Positions 9,827 to 17,392 are shown, numbered from the stretch's first letter. The stretch is 64,000 bases of DNA from Luteibacter sp. 9135 (GCF_000745005.1 NZ_JQNB01000001.1:1240001-1304000), one strand, 5' to 3'. Program-made: numbers and translations. The notes: a model not told the origin generated them from the sequence alone.

Positions 9827-12025
9827 ATGAAATTCGACACGCCCGCCACCACCAATCCCATCGACCGCATGAGGGTCGTTGGCCAGCCGCACGATCGCAT
9901 CGACGGCCCGCTGAAAACCACCGGCACCGCACCGTACGCGTACGAGCAGCACGCTGCCACGCCCGACCATGCCTACGGTTACATCGTGGCGTCGTCCATC
10001 GCGCGTGGCCGCATCGCCGGTATCGATACCCAGGCCGCGCGCCGTGCGCCCGGTGTGCTGGCCGTGGTGACCGCCGCGGATGCCGGCAAGCTGGGCAAGG
10101 GCAAGTACAACACCGCCCGGCTGCTCGGCGGCCCGGAGATCCAGCACTACCACCAGGCGGTGGCCGTGGTGGTGGCGGAGACCTTCGAACAGGCACGTGC
10201 GGCCGCGTCGCTGGTGCATGTGGATTACGTGCGTACGCCGGGGCAGTTCGACCTGGTCGCCGTCAAGGCCGGCGCGGTGAAGCCCGACGATGCCGATGCG
10301 GACAGCGCGCACGGCGACTTCGCGGCGGGGTTTGCCGCGGCGCCAGTGACGCTGGATGCCACCTACACGACGCCGGACCACGCGCACGCCATGATGGAGC
10401 CGCACGCGTCCATCGCGAAGTGGGACGGCGACAAGCTCACCCTGTGGACATCCAACCAGATGATCGCCTGGGGCAAGGGCGACGTGGCCACCACGCTGGG
10501 CATGCCGAAGGAAAACGTGCGGCTGATCTCGCCCTACATCGGTGGCGGTTTCGGCGGCAAGCTGTTCGTGCGCGCCGACGCCTTGCTGGCCGCGCTCGGC
10601 GCGCGTGCGGCGAAGCGCGCCGTGGCCGTCACGTTGCCTCGCCCGGTGATGTTCAACAACACCACGCATCGCCCGGCCACCATCCAGCGTATCCGTATCG
10701 GCACCGACACCGCCGGGAAAATCCAGGCGATCGCCCACGAAAGCTGGTCCGGTGACCTGCCCGGCGGCGGGCCGGAAACGGCGGTGCAGCAGACCCGCCT
10801 GCTCTATGCCGGGGCCAACCGCATGACCGCCACGCGGCTGGCCGTGCTCGACCTGCCCGAGGGCAACGCCATGCGCGCGCCGGGCGAAGCGTCCGGCCTG
10901 ATGGCGCTGGAGATCGCCATCGACGAGATGGCCGAGAAGCTGCGCATGGACCCGGTGCAGTTCCGCATACTCAACGACACCCAGGTGGACCCGGAACATC
11001 CCGAGCGCCCGTTCTCCCAGCGCCAGCTGGTGAAGTGCCTGCGCGACGGCGCCGACAGGTTCGGCTGGAGCAAGCGTGGCACGGCGCCGGGCAGCCTGCG
11101 CGACGGCCGCTGGATGGTGGGCATGGGCGTGGCCGCCGCCATCCGCAACAACCTGGTGATGACCTCCGCCGCGCGGGTGCGCCTGGGTACGGATGGCCAC
11201 GCCACCGTCGAAACCGACATGACGGACATCGGCACCGGCACCTACACGATCATCGCCGCCACGGCGGCCGAGATGCTCGGGCTGCCGCTGGAGGCAGTGA
11301 AGGTGGTGCTCGGCGATTCTTCGCTACCGGTCTCCGCCGGCTCCGGTGGGCAATGGGGCGCCAACAGCTCGACCGCCGGTGTCTACGCTGCCTGCGTAAA
11401 ACTGCGCGATGCCATCGCGGGCAAGCTGGGCATGGATGCAGGCACGGCCGTGTTCGAGGACGGCAAGGTCACCGCCGGTGGCCGCAGCCTGCCGCTGGCG
11501 CAGGCTGCACGCGACGGCGAACTGGTGGCCGAAGACACGATGGAATACGGCAACCTGGCCAAGAAGTACCAGCAATCCACCTTCGGCGCGCACTTCGTCG
11601 AGGTGGGCGTGGACGCCGCCACCGGCGAGATCCGCGTCCGGCGCATGCTGGCGGTGTGTGCCGCCGGCCGCATCCTCAACCCCAAGTCCGCGCGCAGCCA
11701 GGTCATCGGCGCCATGACGATGGGTGTCGGTGCGGCCTTGATGGAGGAACTGGTGGTCGACAAGCGCCTGGGCTTCTTCGTCAATCACGACCTGGCCGGC
11801 TACGAGGTACCGGTGCATGCCGACATCCCGCACCAGGAGGTGGTGTTCCTCGACGAAGCCGATCCCATCTCCTCGCCGATGAAAGCCAAGGGCGTCGGCG
11901 AACTGGGCCTGTGTGGCGTGGCGGCGGCCATCGCCAATGCCGTGCACAACGCCACCGGTGTGCGTGTACGCGACTACCCCGTCACGCTGGACAAGCTGCT
12001 CGATCGCTTGCCGGCGGTTGGCTGA
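9827..12025 (+). CDS. paoC: Periplasmic aldehyde oxidoreductase, molybdenum-cofactor subunit
   Basis: This 732-residue catalytic subunit binds the molybdopterin cytosine dinucleotide cofactor and oxidises aldehydes. Motifs visible are G-G-G-F-G-G-K near residue 245, R-A-P-G-E near 350, the G-S-G-G-Q-W-G-A-N-S segment near 505, and K-G-V-G-E-L-G near the end, placing the catalytic glutamate at residue 692, the position I recall for E. coli PaoC. Length is normal for the family. It closes the paoABC run; a MocA/PaoD-type chaperone is not seen nearby. Confidence 0.94.
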   Translation: MKFDTPATTNPIDRMRVVGQPHDRIDGPLKTTGTAPYAYEQHAATPDHAYGYIVASSIARGRIAGIDTQAARRAPGVLAVVTAADAGKLGKGKYNTARLLGGPEIQHYHQAVAVVVAETFEQARAAASLVHVDYVRTPGQFDLVAVKAGAVKPDDADADSAHGDFAAGFAAAPVTLDATYTTPDHAHAMMEPHASIAKWDGDKLTLWTSNQMIAWGKGDVATTLGMPKENVRLISPYIGGGFGGKLFVRADALLAALGARAAKRAVAVTLPRPVMFNNTTHRPATIQRIRIGTDTAGKIQAIAHESWSGDLPGGGPETAVQQTRLLYAGANRMTATRLAVLDLPEGNAMRAPGEASGLMALEIAIDEMAEKLRMDPVQFRILNDTQVDPEHPERPFSQRQLVKCLRDGADRFGWSKRGTAPGSLRDGRWMVGMGVAAAIRNNLVMTSAARVRLGTDGHATVETDMTDIGTGTYTIIAATAAEMLGLPLEAVKVVLGDSSLPVSAGSGGQWGANSSTAGVYAACVKLRDAIAGKLGMDAGTAVFEDGKVTAGGRSLPLAQAARDGELVAEDTMEYGNLAKKYQQSTFGAHFVEVGVDAATGEIRVRRMLAVCAAGRILNPKSARSQVIGAMTMGVGAALMEELVVDKRLGFFVNHDLAGYEVPVHADIPHQEVVFLDEADPISSPMKAKGVGELGLCGVAAAIANAVHNATGVRVRDYPVTLDKLLDRLPAVG

Positions 12026-12031
12026 GCCGGC

Positions 12032-12811
12032 ATGGTCCAGTTCGATTGCACGATGTGCGGCCGCTGCTGCCACGGCCTGCGCCTGCCGCTCAGCCTTGCG
12101 GAAGCCATGGGCTGGCTGCGCGACGGCCACGACGTGCAGTTGTTCTGCGAGGCGATTCCCTGGCCGTCCGAGCCCCCCGAGGACAACCTGCCGGCGATGC
12201 ACAAGCGGCGCCGCTCGTTCGAGGCCGTGAGCGGCACCCTGCCGGTGCGCGTGATCGCCACGCTGATGGCCTCCTTCGACGGCCCGTGCCCCAACCTGCA
12301 ACCGGACATGCGCTGCGGCATCTACGACCGGCGCCCCGCCACCTGCCGGATCTATCCGGCCGAGGTGAATCCGTTCATTCGCTTGGACCCGGCGGTGAAG
12401 CTCTGTCCGCCCGAGGCGTGGCAGGGCGAGACCACCATCCTTGCGGACGACGGCCGCTGGGCGAATGCGGACCTGGCTGCCACCATCGTCTGCGCGCGCG
12501 ACGCCGATGCCTACGACGCGGTGCTCAAGCGTCAGCTGTGTGCCGCGCTCGGTTGCGCCACGGCGGCGTTGTCCAACGAAGGCATGGTGATCTTCTCGCC
12601 ATCGCGTGAAGCGGTCCTGGCGGCCTTGAGCGACACCCTCGGCAGCGATGGCGACGAGCGCCTGGCCACCGACATGTCCTGGCAGCTGGTGAGCAACCGG
12701 TCGCAGACCCTGGGCGCATTGCAGGAATCGGGCTCGTCGTTCGCCTCGCCGGCCACGATGGGCGCCGCGGGGCTCAGGTATCTGGGGTATTTCGAGGGGG
12801 AGGTGGCTTGA
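12032..12811 (+). CDS. YkgJ-family cysteine-cluster (CxxCxxCC) protein
   Basis: The 259-residue product starts with F-D-C-T-M-C-G-R-C-C, the CxxCxxCC motif (Cys6, 9, 12, 13), followed by a second cluster C-P-N-L, C-G-I-Y-D-R-R-P-A-T-C-R-I-Y-P. This pattern defines a family thought to bind zinc or an iron-sulfur centre; the biochemical role is unknown. It sits 6 bp after paoC in the same direction, so it is probably transcribed with the oxidoreductase, which may hint at a metal-centre or maturation role (inference). The C-terminal third is more variable. It converges with the GGDEF gene, with only 6 bp between stops. Confidence 0.85.
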   Translation: MVQFDCTMCGRCCHGLRLPLSLAEAMGWLRDGHDVQLFCEAIPWPSEPPEDNLPAMHKRRRSFEAVSGTLPVRVIATLMASFDGPCPNLQPDMRCGIYDRRPATCRIYPAEVNPFIRLDPAVKLCPPEAWQGETTILADDGRWANADLAATIVCARDADAYDAVLKRQLCAALGCATAALSNEGMVIFSPSREAVLAALSDTLGSDGDERLATDMSWQLVSNRSQTLGALQESGSSFASPATMGAAGLRYLGYFEGEVA

Positions 12812-12817
12812 GTGCGG

Positions 12818-14638
12818 TCACACCGATTCCCACCGAATCGCGGGATTTGAAGAGAACGGCCCAGTAACGTCGGCATTCACGGTGTCACCCGTCACCAGTC
12901 TATTGCGGCCCGTACGCTTCGCCTCATAAAGCGCGGCGTCCGACGCGCGACAAAGCTGGGCGAGGTCATAGCCGACGGCTTCGGTGCATGCCAGTCCAAG
13001 GCTTGCCGAGAACGGCACGGTCAGTTGGTCGACGACGAGAGGCGTCTTTTCAAAGGCAAGTCGAAGCTGCTCCGCTATGACCGACCCTTGAAGGCAGGGT
13101 GCATCCAGTAGGAGGATGCCGAATTCCTCTCCGCCGAGGCGGCCGAAAATATCTGTTCGACGAAGGTGGGATTTGCATATTTCCACCACATGCTTCAGCA
13201 CGGCATCACCCACCGCGTGTCCAAACGTGTCGTTGACCTGCTTGAAGTGGTCTAGGTCGAACGACACGAGGCAGCCTTGCCCTTGGCGCTTCTCGAGAAC
13301 ATGCAGAGCGCGCCCGGACTCGGTCATGAAATGTTGATGGTTGAAGATGCCCGTCAAGCCATCGCAAGCGGAAAGCCGCTTGAAGCGGAGCTGCGACCGT
13401 TTGATGCGTACCATCCAGAGCACGATAGACGCCAATGCCAGGCCCAGCACCACTATGTAAAGGCGACTGGTTTCGACGGCCTTGCTATCGAGAGCCTGTT
13501 GCAGGCGCAGGATGCTGTTTTCCTTGCTTAACCCGTCCGTTTCCAGTTTTTCCGTCAGAAAGTGCTGGCGAGCTGCTTCGTAAGCGACGTTGCGTGCGCT
13601 TGCATCCTGCAGGTATCCCTGGTCCTGGGTTACATATTGCTCGTAATAGCTGAGGGCGCTCGCGTAATGGCCGCCCGCTTTTTCGAGCTTGTACAGGATG
13701 CGGTATGCCCCGCGCAGCCATTCGTTGACATCACCGGGGTGGCTCAGTGCGACGGCCCGAAGCGCAGCCGCACGTGCCTGCGACTCGTTGCCAAGCTGGG
13801 CATACGTCTGCGCGCGTTGGTTTTCAAGACCCACCAGATGAGGAAAGTATCTGCTCGCCTCGATGGACGGCGCGACCTTGTCGAGCATGGCCATGGCTTG
13901 GTCAGGATGATGTTCGGCAAGCAATCGGTCGACAAGAATCAACGACATCGCATTGGCGTAAACGGGCTGCCCTGCCGCCGTACAGATAGTGATGGCGTTG
14001 AGTAGCTCTGCGCTGGTCGAACTCAGTTCGCGCCCACCCTCCATAGCCACCACCTTCTGCGCGTAGGCCTGGCAAGGTGGCTCGCCCGCGGGAGTCGAAG
14101 CCTCCATCATTTTCGCGTAGTTGAGCGCAAGGCTGGTCTGCCCGGCGAAGGTGAGCATTTCCGAAAGATTGGCCAGCAGCACGAAACGCGCGACCGGGTC
14201 GGTCACGGCAGGAAGCGTTTCCGCAGCGCGTGTCGCTATCGCGTAAGCCTCCGCATACTTACCCTGGAGGCTCAGGTTGTTCATGAGAAGACCTGTCGCA
14301 CGCGTGGCGATCGAATCGTCATTCGCATGGTCGACGACATCGCGCAGGATCGCCTCGGCTTCGGGATACCGCCCTTCGAAATTCAATTCCCATCCGTCGA
14401 GGTAACGCAGTCGCCATGTCTGACGTGGGCTCAACGTCACGGCGTCACGGTGGAACTGGTCCAGGCCCTCGACAAAGCGCGCATGATCCTTCGTCCTCAG
14501 CGCTTCGACGCGGCTGAGGCGTGCATCCACGTCGGCAGTAGGGGCGGTCGCTGCGCGGCCCGAGGCCATGGCCGCGCACAATACAAGGCCCGTGAGGGCA
14601 GACCGTGAAGCGAGGAAGCGTCGGCTCAACCGAGCCAT
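12818..14638 (-). CDS. Membrane diguanylate cyclase with periplasmic TPR-like sensor domain
   Basis: This 606-residue protein has an N-terminal signal peptide, a long helical repeat region resembling TPRs (about residues 40-350), a coiled coil, one membrane helix (about 392-411) and a cytoplasmic GGDEF domain. The active site is G-G-E-E-F at 502-506, and an RxxD inhibitory site is intact at 493-496, so the protein should make c-di-GMP under product feedback. Its ribosome binding site (GAGG) overlaps the stop of the preceding precursor gene, and only 9 bp separate them, so it is very likely the last gene of the methyltransferase/precursor operon. What its sensor domain detects is unknown; a peptide ligand is an attractive guess but unproven. 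Confidence 0.9.
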   Translation of the reverse strand: MARLSRRFLASRSALTGLVLCAAMASGRAATAPTADVDARLSRVEALRTKDHARFVEGLDQFHRDAVTLSPRQTWRLRYLDGWELNFEGRYPEAEAILRDVVDHANDDSIATRATGLLMNNLSLQGKYAEAYAIATRAAETLPAVTDPVARFVLLANLSEMLTFAGQTSLALNYAKMMEASTPAGEPPCQAYAQKVVAMEGGRELSSTSAELLNAITICTAAGQPVYANAMSLILVDRLLAEHHPDQAMAMLDKVAPSIEASRYFPHLVGLENQRAQTYAQLGNESQARAAALRAVALSHPGDVNEWLRGAYRILYKLEKAGGHYASALSYYEQYVTQDQGYLQDASARNVAYEAARQHFLTEKLETDGLSKENSILRLQQALDSKAVETSRLYIVVLGLALASIVLWMVRIKRSQLRFKRLSACDGLTGIFNHQHFMTESGRALHVLEKRQGQGCLVSFDLDHFKQVNDTFGHAVGDAVLKHVVEICKSHLRRTDIFGRLGGEEFGILLLDAPCLQGSVIAEQLRLAFEKTPLVVDQLTVPFSASLGLACTEAVGYDLAQLCRASDAALYEAKRTGRNRLVTGDTVNADVTGPFSSNPAIRWESV

Positions 14639-14647
14639 ATCACGGCC

Positions 14648-14971
14648 TCAGTTCCCGGGTGCGTCTTCGGTGTCGGCACGCTGGCGGTCCGACTCCTTAT
14701 CCGACTCTTCGTCGTCCCCGTCGTCCCCGTCGTCCGGCTGGCAATCGTCGTCGTCGCCCTCGTGCGCACCGGTTTGGGTAGCGTGCTCGGTATGCATCTG
14801 GATGAGGCCCAACTCTTGTGTAAGGAGATCACAGGAGCCGTTTTCGACCATCTGACGCAGGCCCTCGGACGCACTGGCTTCTTCCAGCACGCGCGCAAGC
14901 TCGTCGCTGGACGCATGCCGTAAGGACGCGTCGCTGCCAATGGCTTCGAGTAGTTCAATCGTATCGCTCAT
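14648..14971 (-). CDS. Putative split-borosin precursor peptide 1, with acidic tail (107 aa)
   Basis: The start is the ATG at 14971, preceded by AGGGG. Residues 1-56 align with the second precursor in this locus: M-x-D-T-I-E-L-L-E, G-x-D-A-x-L-R, A-x-x-D-E-h-A-R-x-L and E-L-G-L. This pattern resembles the helical borosin-binding domain of bacterial split-borosin precursors such as SonA. After E-L-G-L come a short variable stretch (57-61) and the shared motif E-H-x2-Q-T-G-A-H-E (62-71). The tail (71-107) is extremely acidic, 19 of 37 residues Asp or Glu, encoded partly by three 9-bp tandem repeats at 14711-14737. It lies 65 bp after methyltransferase 1. Which residues would be methylated is not known; no protease or exporter is adjacent. 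An alternative is an unmodified binding partner of the enzyme. Confidence 0.7.
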   Translation of the reverse strand: MSDTIELLEAIGSDASLRHASSDELARVLEEASASEGLRQMVENGSCDLLTQELGLIQMHTEHATQTGAHEGDDDDCQPDDGDDGDDEESDKESDRQRADTEDAPGN

Positions 14972-15036
14972 GTTGTCCCCTACCCGTTGACGAAAGCTGT
15001 TTAACCGACTGTTTGTCGGCCGATGATGCACCTTCT

Positions 15037-15888
15037 TTAGCCGGGAATGCTACGGGCGCCCGGCCTCGTGTCTTCCTGGATGGCGTCGAGCCGGTCCAGT
15101 CGGGCGCGCATGGCTTTGTCCGGCTTGAGTCGCTTCCCCGGAGGAATGACCAGGGTTTCCTGCCCGGTTACCTTCTCGTCAGCCAGATCGCGCAGCGCCA
15201 GCCGTCGTATGCCCGGCCCCTGGATCGGCAACGTCGCCGCGCTGTACAGGATTACCTCATGCTCGGGTGCGTAGTCGTTGAGCAGCAGCTCGATCAGCAG
15301 GCTTCGATAGGGGCTCGATGTGCTGAAACGCGTAAGCGACCGATCCCCTATGGCGCTGACTTGCCAGATCACGACGTAGCCGGTGGTATCCAGCTTTCGT
15401 TCGTAGAACAGCATCTGGCTTGCTTCCAGATGCTGGCAACCCCGATCGCCCGGATCGATCCCCAGGTCGGCATACAGGCAGTCTTCCGCGGAAATGCCCG
15501 GTTCCATATGGGCGTCGTAACCCTCAGCACGAGCCACCTGGATCACCCGATGCGGCGACCAGGCAAAGACGCCCGGATGGCCATAGAAAACGCCACAGAC
15601 GCGTTTGCCTAGCCGTACTTCGCTCATCATGAGCTCAACCCATTCGCGATAGGTCGTAGCCCTGGACTTTCCTTCAGCGTAATAGGGCTGGAGACTCCGG
15701 AATGCGGGATTGATTCTCTCCAGCCAGAGCTCCATGAGCCGGTGGGAGAGCGCCGCGAAAACGATGTCTGCCTGCTTGATGTGGGTACGCGCAAGCGGGG
15801 TCAGATGAGACCCGAGGGTTATGCCCGTGCCGACGCAGGCAATACGGCCACGAGTCGGTTGTAGGGCTATCGGTGTGGAAGCACTCAT
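15037..15888 (-). CDS. Putative borosin-type peptide alpha-N-methyltransferase 1 (TP-methylase fold)
   Basis: The 283-residue product has the tetrapyrrole-methylase fold: A-C-V-G-T-G-I-T-L-G near residue 17 for SAM, Y-G-H-P-G-V-F and G-I-S-A-E-D-C-L-Y-A-D-L. These segments are those of the OphMA-type peptide backbone N-methyltransferases. The catalytic signature Tyr-x5-Arg-x3-Tyr (Tyr66, Arg72, Tyr76 in OphMA) is present as Tyr70, Arg76 and Tyr80. There is no fused core peptide, so this is the split form, acting on a separate precursor. About two thirds of residues match methyltransferase 2 by eye. No Shine-Dalgarno sequence is obvious before the ATG at 15888, unlike the two precursor genes. 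Cobalamin or siroheme roles are unlikely because no such pathway genes are near. Confidence 0.85.
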   Translation of the reverse strand: MSASTPIALQPTRGRIACVGTGITLGSHLTPLARTHIKQADIVFAALSHRLMELWLERINPAFRSLQPYYAEGKSRATTYREWVELMMSEVRLGKRVCGVFYGHPGVFAWSPHRVIQVARAEGYDAHMEPGISAEDCLYADLGIDPGDRGCQHLEASQMLFYERKLDTTGYVVIWQVSAIGDRSLTRFSTSSPYRSLLIELLLNDYAPEHEVILYSAATLPIQGPGIRRLALRDLADEKVTGQETLVIPPGKRLKPDKAMRARLDRLDAIQEDTRPGARSIPG

Positions 15889-15939
15889 GGCGATATGTGA
15901 AACCGATTTTCCAGCGTGCTTTTTTACATGTCTGCAATC

Positions 15940-15966
15940 GGGCAGATCTCATTGCAAGACCTGCCC
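15940..15966 (-). promoter_or_regulatory. Hairpin just after precursor gene 2
   Basis: In the leftward transcript, a 10-bp stem (arms 15957-15966 and 15940-15949, one G-U pair) with a 7-base loop begins 12 bases after the stop of precursor 2 and ends 51 bases before methyltransferase 1. No U-run follows, so it is not a classical terminator. It may slow polymerase or protect the 3' end of the upstream mRNA, raising precursor dosage relative to the downstream enzyme. Confidence 0.5.
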
Positions 15967-15978
15967 GGCCTCGCCATG

Positions 15979-16230
15979 TCAATGCATCAGAAGATCGTCT
16001 TCGTCCTCGTGCGCGCCCGTCTGGCTTTGGTGTTCGACCTGCCATCCCCAGCCGTCGCCTCCCAATCCGAGTTCGCGTTTCATCGCACCGCCATCACCTT
16101 TAGCGAGCAACTCGTGCAAGCCGGCGGATGCGCCGGTTGCCGTCAAGGTGCGCGCCATTTCATCGGCGGTTGCATAGCGTAGGGTGGCATCGCGGCCAAA
16201 TGTTTCGAGTAGTTCGATCGTGTCACGCAT
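15979..16230 (-). CDS. Putative split-borosin precursor peptide 2 (83 aa)
   Basis: ATG at 16230 follows a strong ribosome binding site, AAGGAGAG. The N-terminal ~56 residues parallel precursor 1 (D-T-I-E-L-L-E, F-G-R-D-A-T-L-R, D-E-M-A-R-x-L, L-L-A-K-G-D, R-E-L-G-L) and look like a small helical enzyme-binding domain. The following segment differs from precursor 1: glycine-rich with aromatic residues (G-G-D-G-W-G-W-Q-V, 57-65). Then comes the shared E-H-x2-Q-T-G-A-H-E (66-75) and a short acidic end. The gene lies 38 bp after methyltransferase 2 and is presumably its substrate. The hydrophobic W-G-W-Q-V stretch and the Q-T-G-A-H-E block are both candidate cores; the sequence cannot decide between them. 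Confidence 0.72.
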   Translation of the reverse strand: MRDTIELLETFGRDATLRYATADEMARTLTATGASAGLHELLAKGDGGAMKRELGLGGDGWGWQVEHQSQTGAHEDEDDLLMH

Positions 16231-16268
16231 GCATCTCTCCTTGGGGCTGAGGGGGTACATCGGGTCGG

Positions 16269-17114
16269 TCAAGTTGTTGCTGGAAGTTCGGCGCCGGTGC
16301 CGTGGATCGCGTCGAGTTCGTCGAGGCGCGCACGCATGACGCCGTTTCGCTTCAATGGGCCAGCGGGTGGAAGTACCAGGGTTTCCTGGCCGGTGAGCGT
16401 GGCATCCGGAAAGTCGCGTAGTGGCATACGCTGTATGAAGGTCTTCTCGAGCGCCAGCGTGGCTGCCCTGTAGAGAATCACTTCGTGATCGGGCGAGTAA
16501 TCCTTGCAAAGGCGTTCCACCAGCAGTTCGCGATAGGGCCGCGGTGTCGTGAATCGCCCCAGCGACCTGTCACCGAGCACGCCCAATTGCCAGAGGACGA
16601 CATGTCCCGTGGTATCCAGCACCCGCTCGTAGAAGAGCATCTGGCTGGCCTCGACATGCTGACACCCCAGGCTGCCAGGATCGATACCCAGATCGGCATA
16701 GAGGCAGTCTTCGGCCGAAACGCCCGGCTCCATTACTGCCTGGTACCCTTCAGCCCTGGCGAGGGCCACCACCTTGTGCGGCGACCAGGCGAAAATGCCC
16801 GGATGGCCATAGAAGACGGCACACACCCGCTTGCCCTCGCGAACCTCTGCGATCATCACCTCGACCCACTCGCGGTAGGTCTTCATCCGCGACTTGCCCG
16901 GTTTGTAATAGGGCTGGAGGCTACGAATATTGGCGTTCATCCGCCCGAGCCACAATTCAGTCACCTTGTCCGCCAGCGCGGCGAACACCACGTCGGCGGT
17001 TTCGATATGGTTTCGGGATATGGGCGTCAGGTGCGAGCCAAGCGTAATACCCATGCCTACGCAGGCAATGCTGCCTGGGCGTTTTGTCTCGGAAGCCGCG
17101 GAAGATGTATTCAT
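16269..17114 (-). CDS. Putative borosin-type peptide alpha-N-methyltransferase 2 (TP-methylase fold)
   Basis: This is a close paralogue of methyltransferase 1: A-C-V-G-M-G-I-T-L-G for SAM, Y-G-H-P-G-I-F, G-V-S-A-E-D-C-L-Y-A-D-L-G-I-D, and the Tyr70-Arg76-Tyr80 triad corresponding to OphMA Tyr66, Arg72 and Tyr76. From the ATG at 17114 it has 281 residues, aligned at the N-terminus with its paralogue. The frame stays open to 17222, but that extension is not conserved. The ATG lacks a Shine-Dalgarno sequence, and a TATTAT element ends only six bases upstream, so initiation may be leaderless or start further upstream. First gene of the leftward operon. Expected reaction: iterative N-methylation of backbone amides in the neighbouring precursor, using SAM. 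Confidence 0.85.
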   Translation of the reverse strand: MNTSSAASETKRPGSIACVGMGITLGSHLTPISRNHIETADVVFAALADKVTELWLGRMNANIRSLQPYYKPGKSRMKTYREWVEVMIAEVREGKRVCAVFYGHPGIFAWSPHKVVALARAEGYQAVMEPGVSAEDCLYADLGIDPGSLGCQHVEASQMLFYERVLDTTGHVVLWQLGVLGDRSLGRFTTPRPYRELLVERLCKDYSPDHEVILYRAATLALEKTFIQRMPLRDFPDATLTGQETLVLPPAGPLKRNGVMRARLDELDAIHGTGAELPATT

Positions 17115-17219
17115 GGCGTGATAATAGGCGTTATTCGGGTAGTCAACACAAGGGATCTCGTGCAGAAGGCAAAGGTCCCCTGATGGCGGGCGTGGCACCC
17201 GTGAAAATCGCGAATCAGG

Positions 17220-17243
17220 CATGGTCGATCACCGCTGACCATG
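17220..17243. promoter_or_regulatory. 24-bp inverted repeat in the divergent promoter region
   Basis: CATGGTC at 17220-17226 and GACCATG at 17237-17243 form perfect 7-bp arms around a 10-bp spacer. It lies 106 bp upstream of methyltransferase 2 and 150 bp upstream of the sapC-like gene. Size and symmetry fit a dimeric regulator site, but no protein can be assigned. Confidence 0.4.
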
Positions 17244-17357
17244 GATAAGCGATCCGGCAAGTTCTTGCGATTTAGGGTTGCTGCTAATTCGCCACTCCCA
17301 AATCGTCAAGTACCCCCAACGACCGATTGACGAAGCACAACGGAATCTTCACCATAA

Positions 17358-17373
17358 TGTGACACAGCTCACA
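17358..17373. promoter_or_regulatory. CRP/Clp-type operator, TGTGA-N6-TCACA
   Basis: The sequence AATGTGA-CACAGC-TCACACTTT matches the symmetric CRP consensus at every core position. Xanthomonad Clp, a CRP relative that answers to c-di-GMP, recognises the same core (known for that family). The site ends 19 bp before the GTG of the sapC-like gene and overlaps the likely start region: a CATAAT at 17353-17358 and TTGACG at 17327-17332 with long spacing. That position suggests repression of the rightward adhesin operon rather than class I or II activation (inference). Confidence 0.65.
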
Positions 17374-17392
17374 CTTTGGCTGAGGGGACACC

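Noticed and set aside
8825..11200. Minus-strand frame of about 790 codons opposite paoBC
   Set aside because: Composition is typical of an antisense shadow, and the plus strand encodes clear enzyme subunits.
14648..16230. Short precursor genes as antitoxins of toxin-antitoxin pairs
   Set aside because: The partner is a complete methyltransferase, not a toxin fold, and the precursors lack DNA-binding motifs.
15037..17114. Methyltransferases as cobalamin or siroheme biosynthesis enzymes
   Set aside because: The fold is shared, but no pathway genes are near, and the OphMA-type Tyr-Arg-Tyr signature and adjacent precursors point elsewhere.
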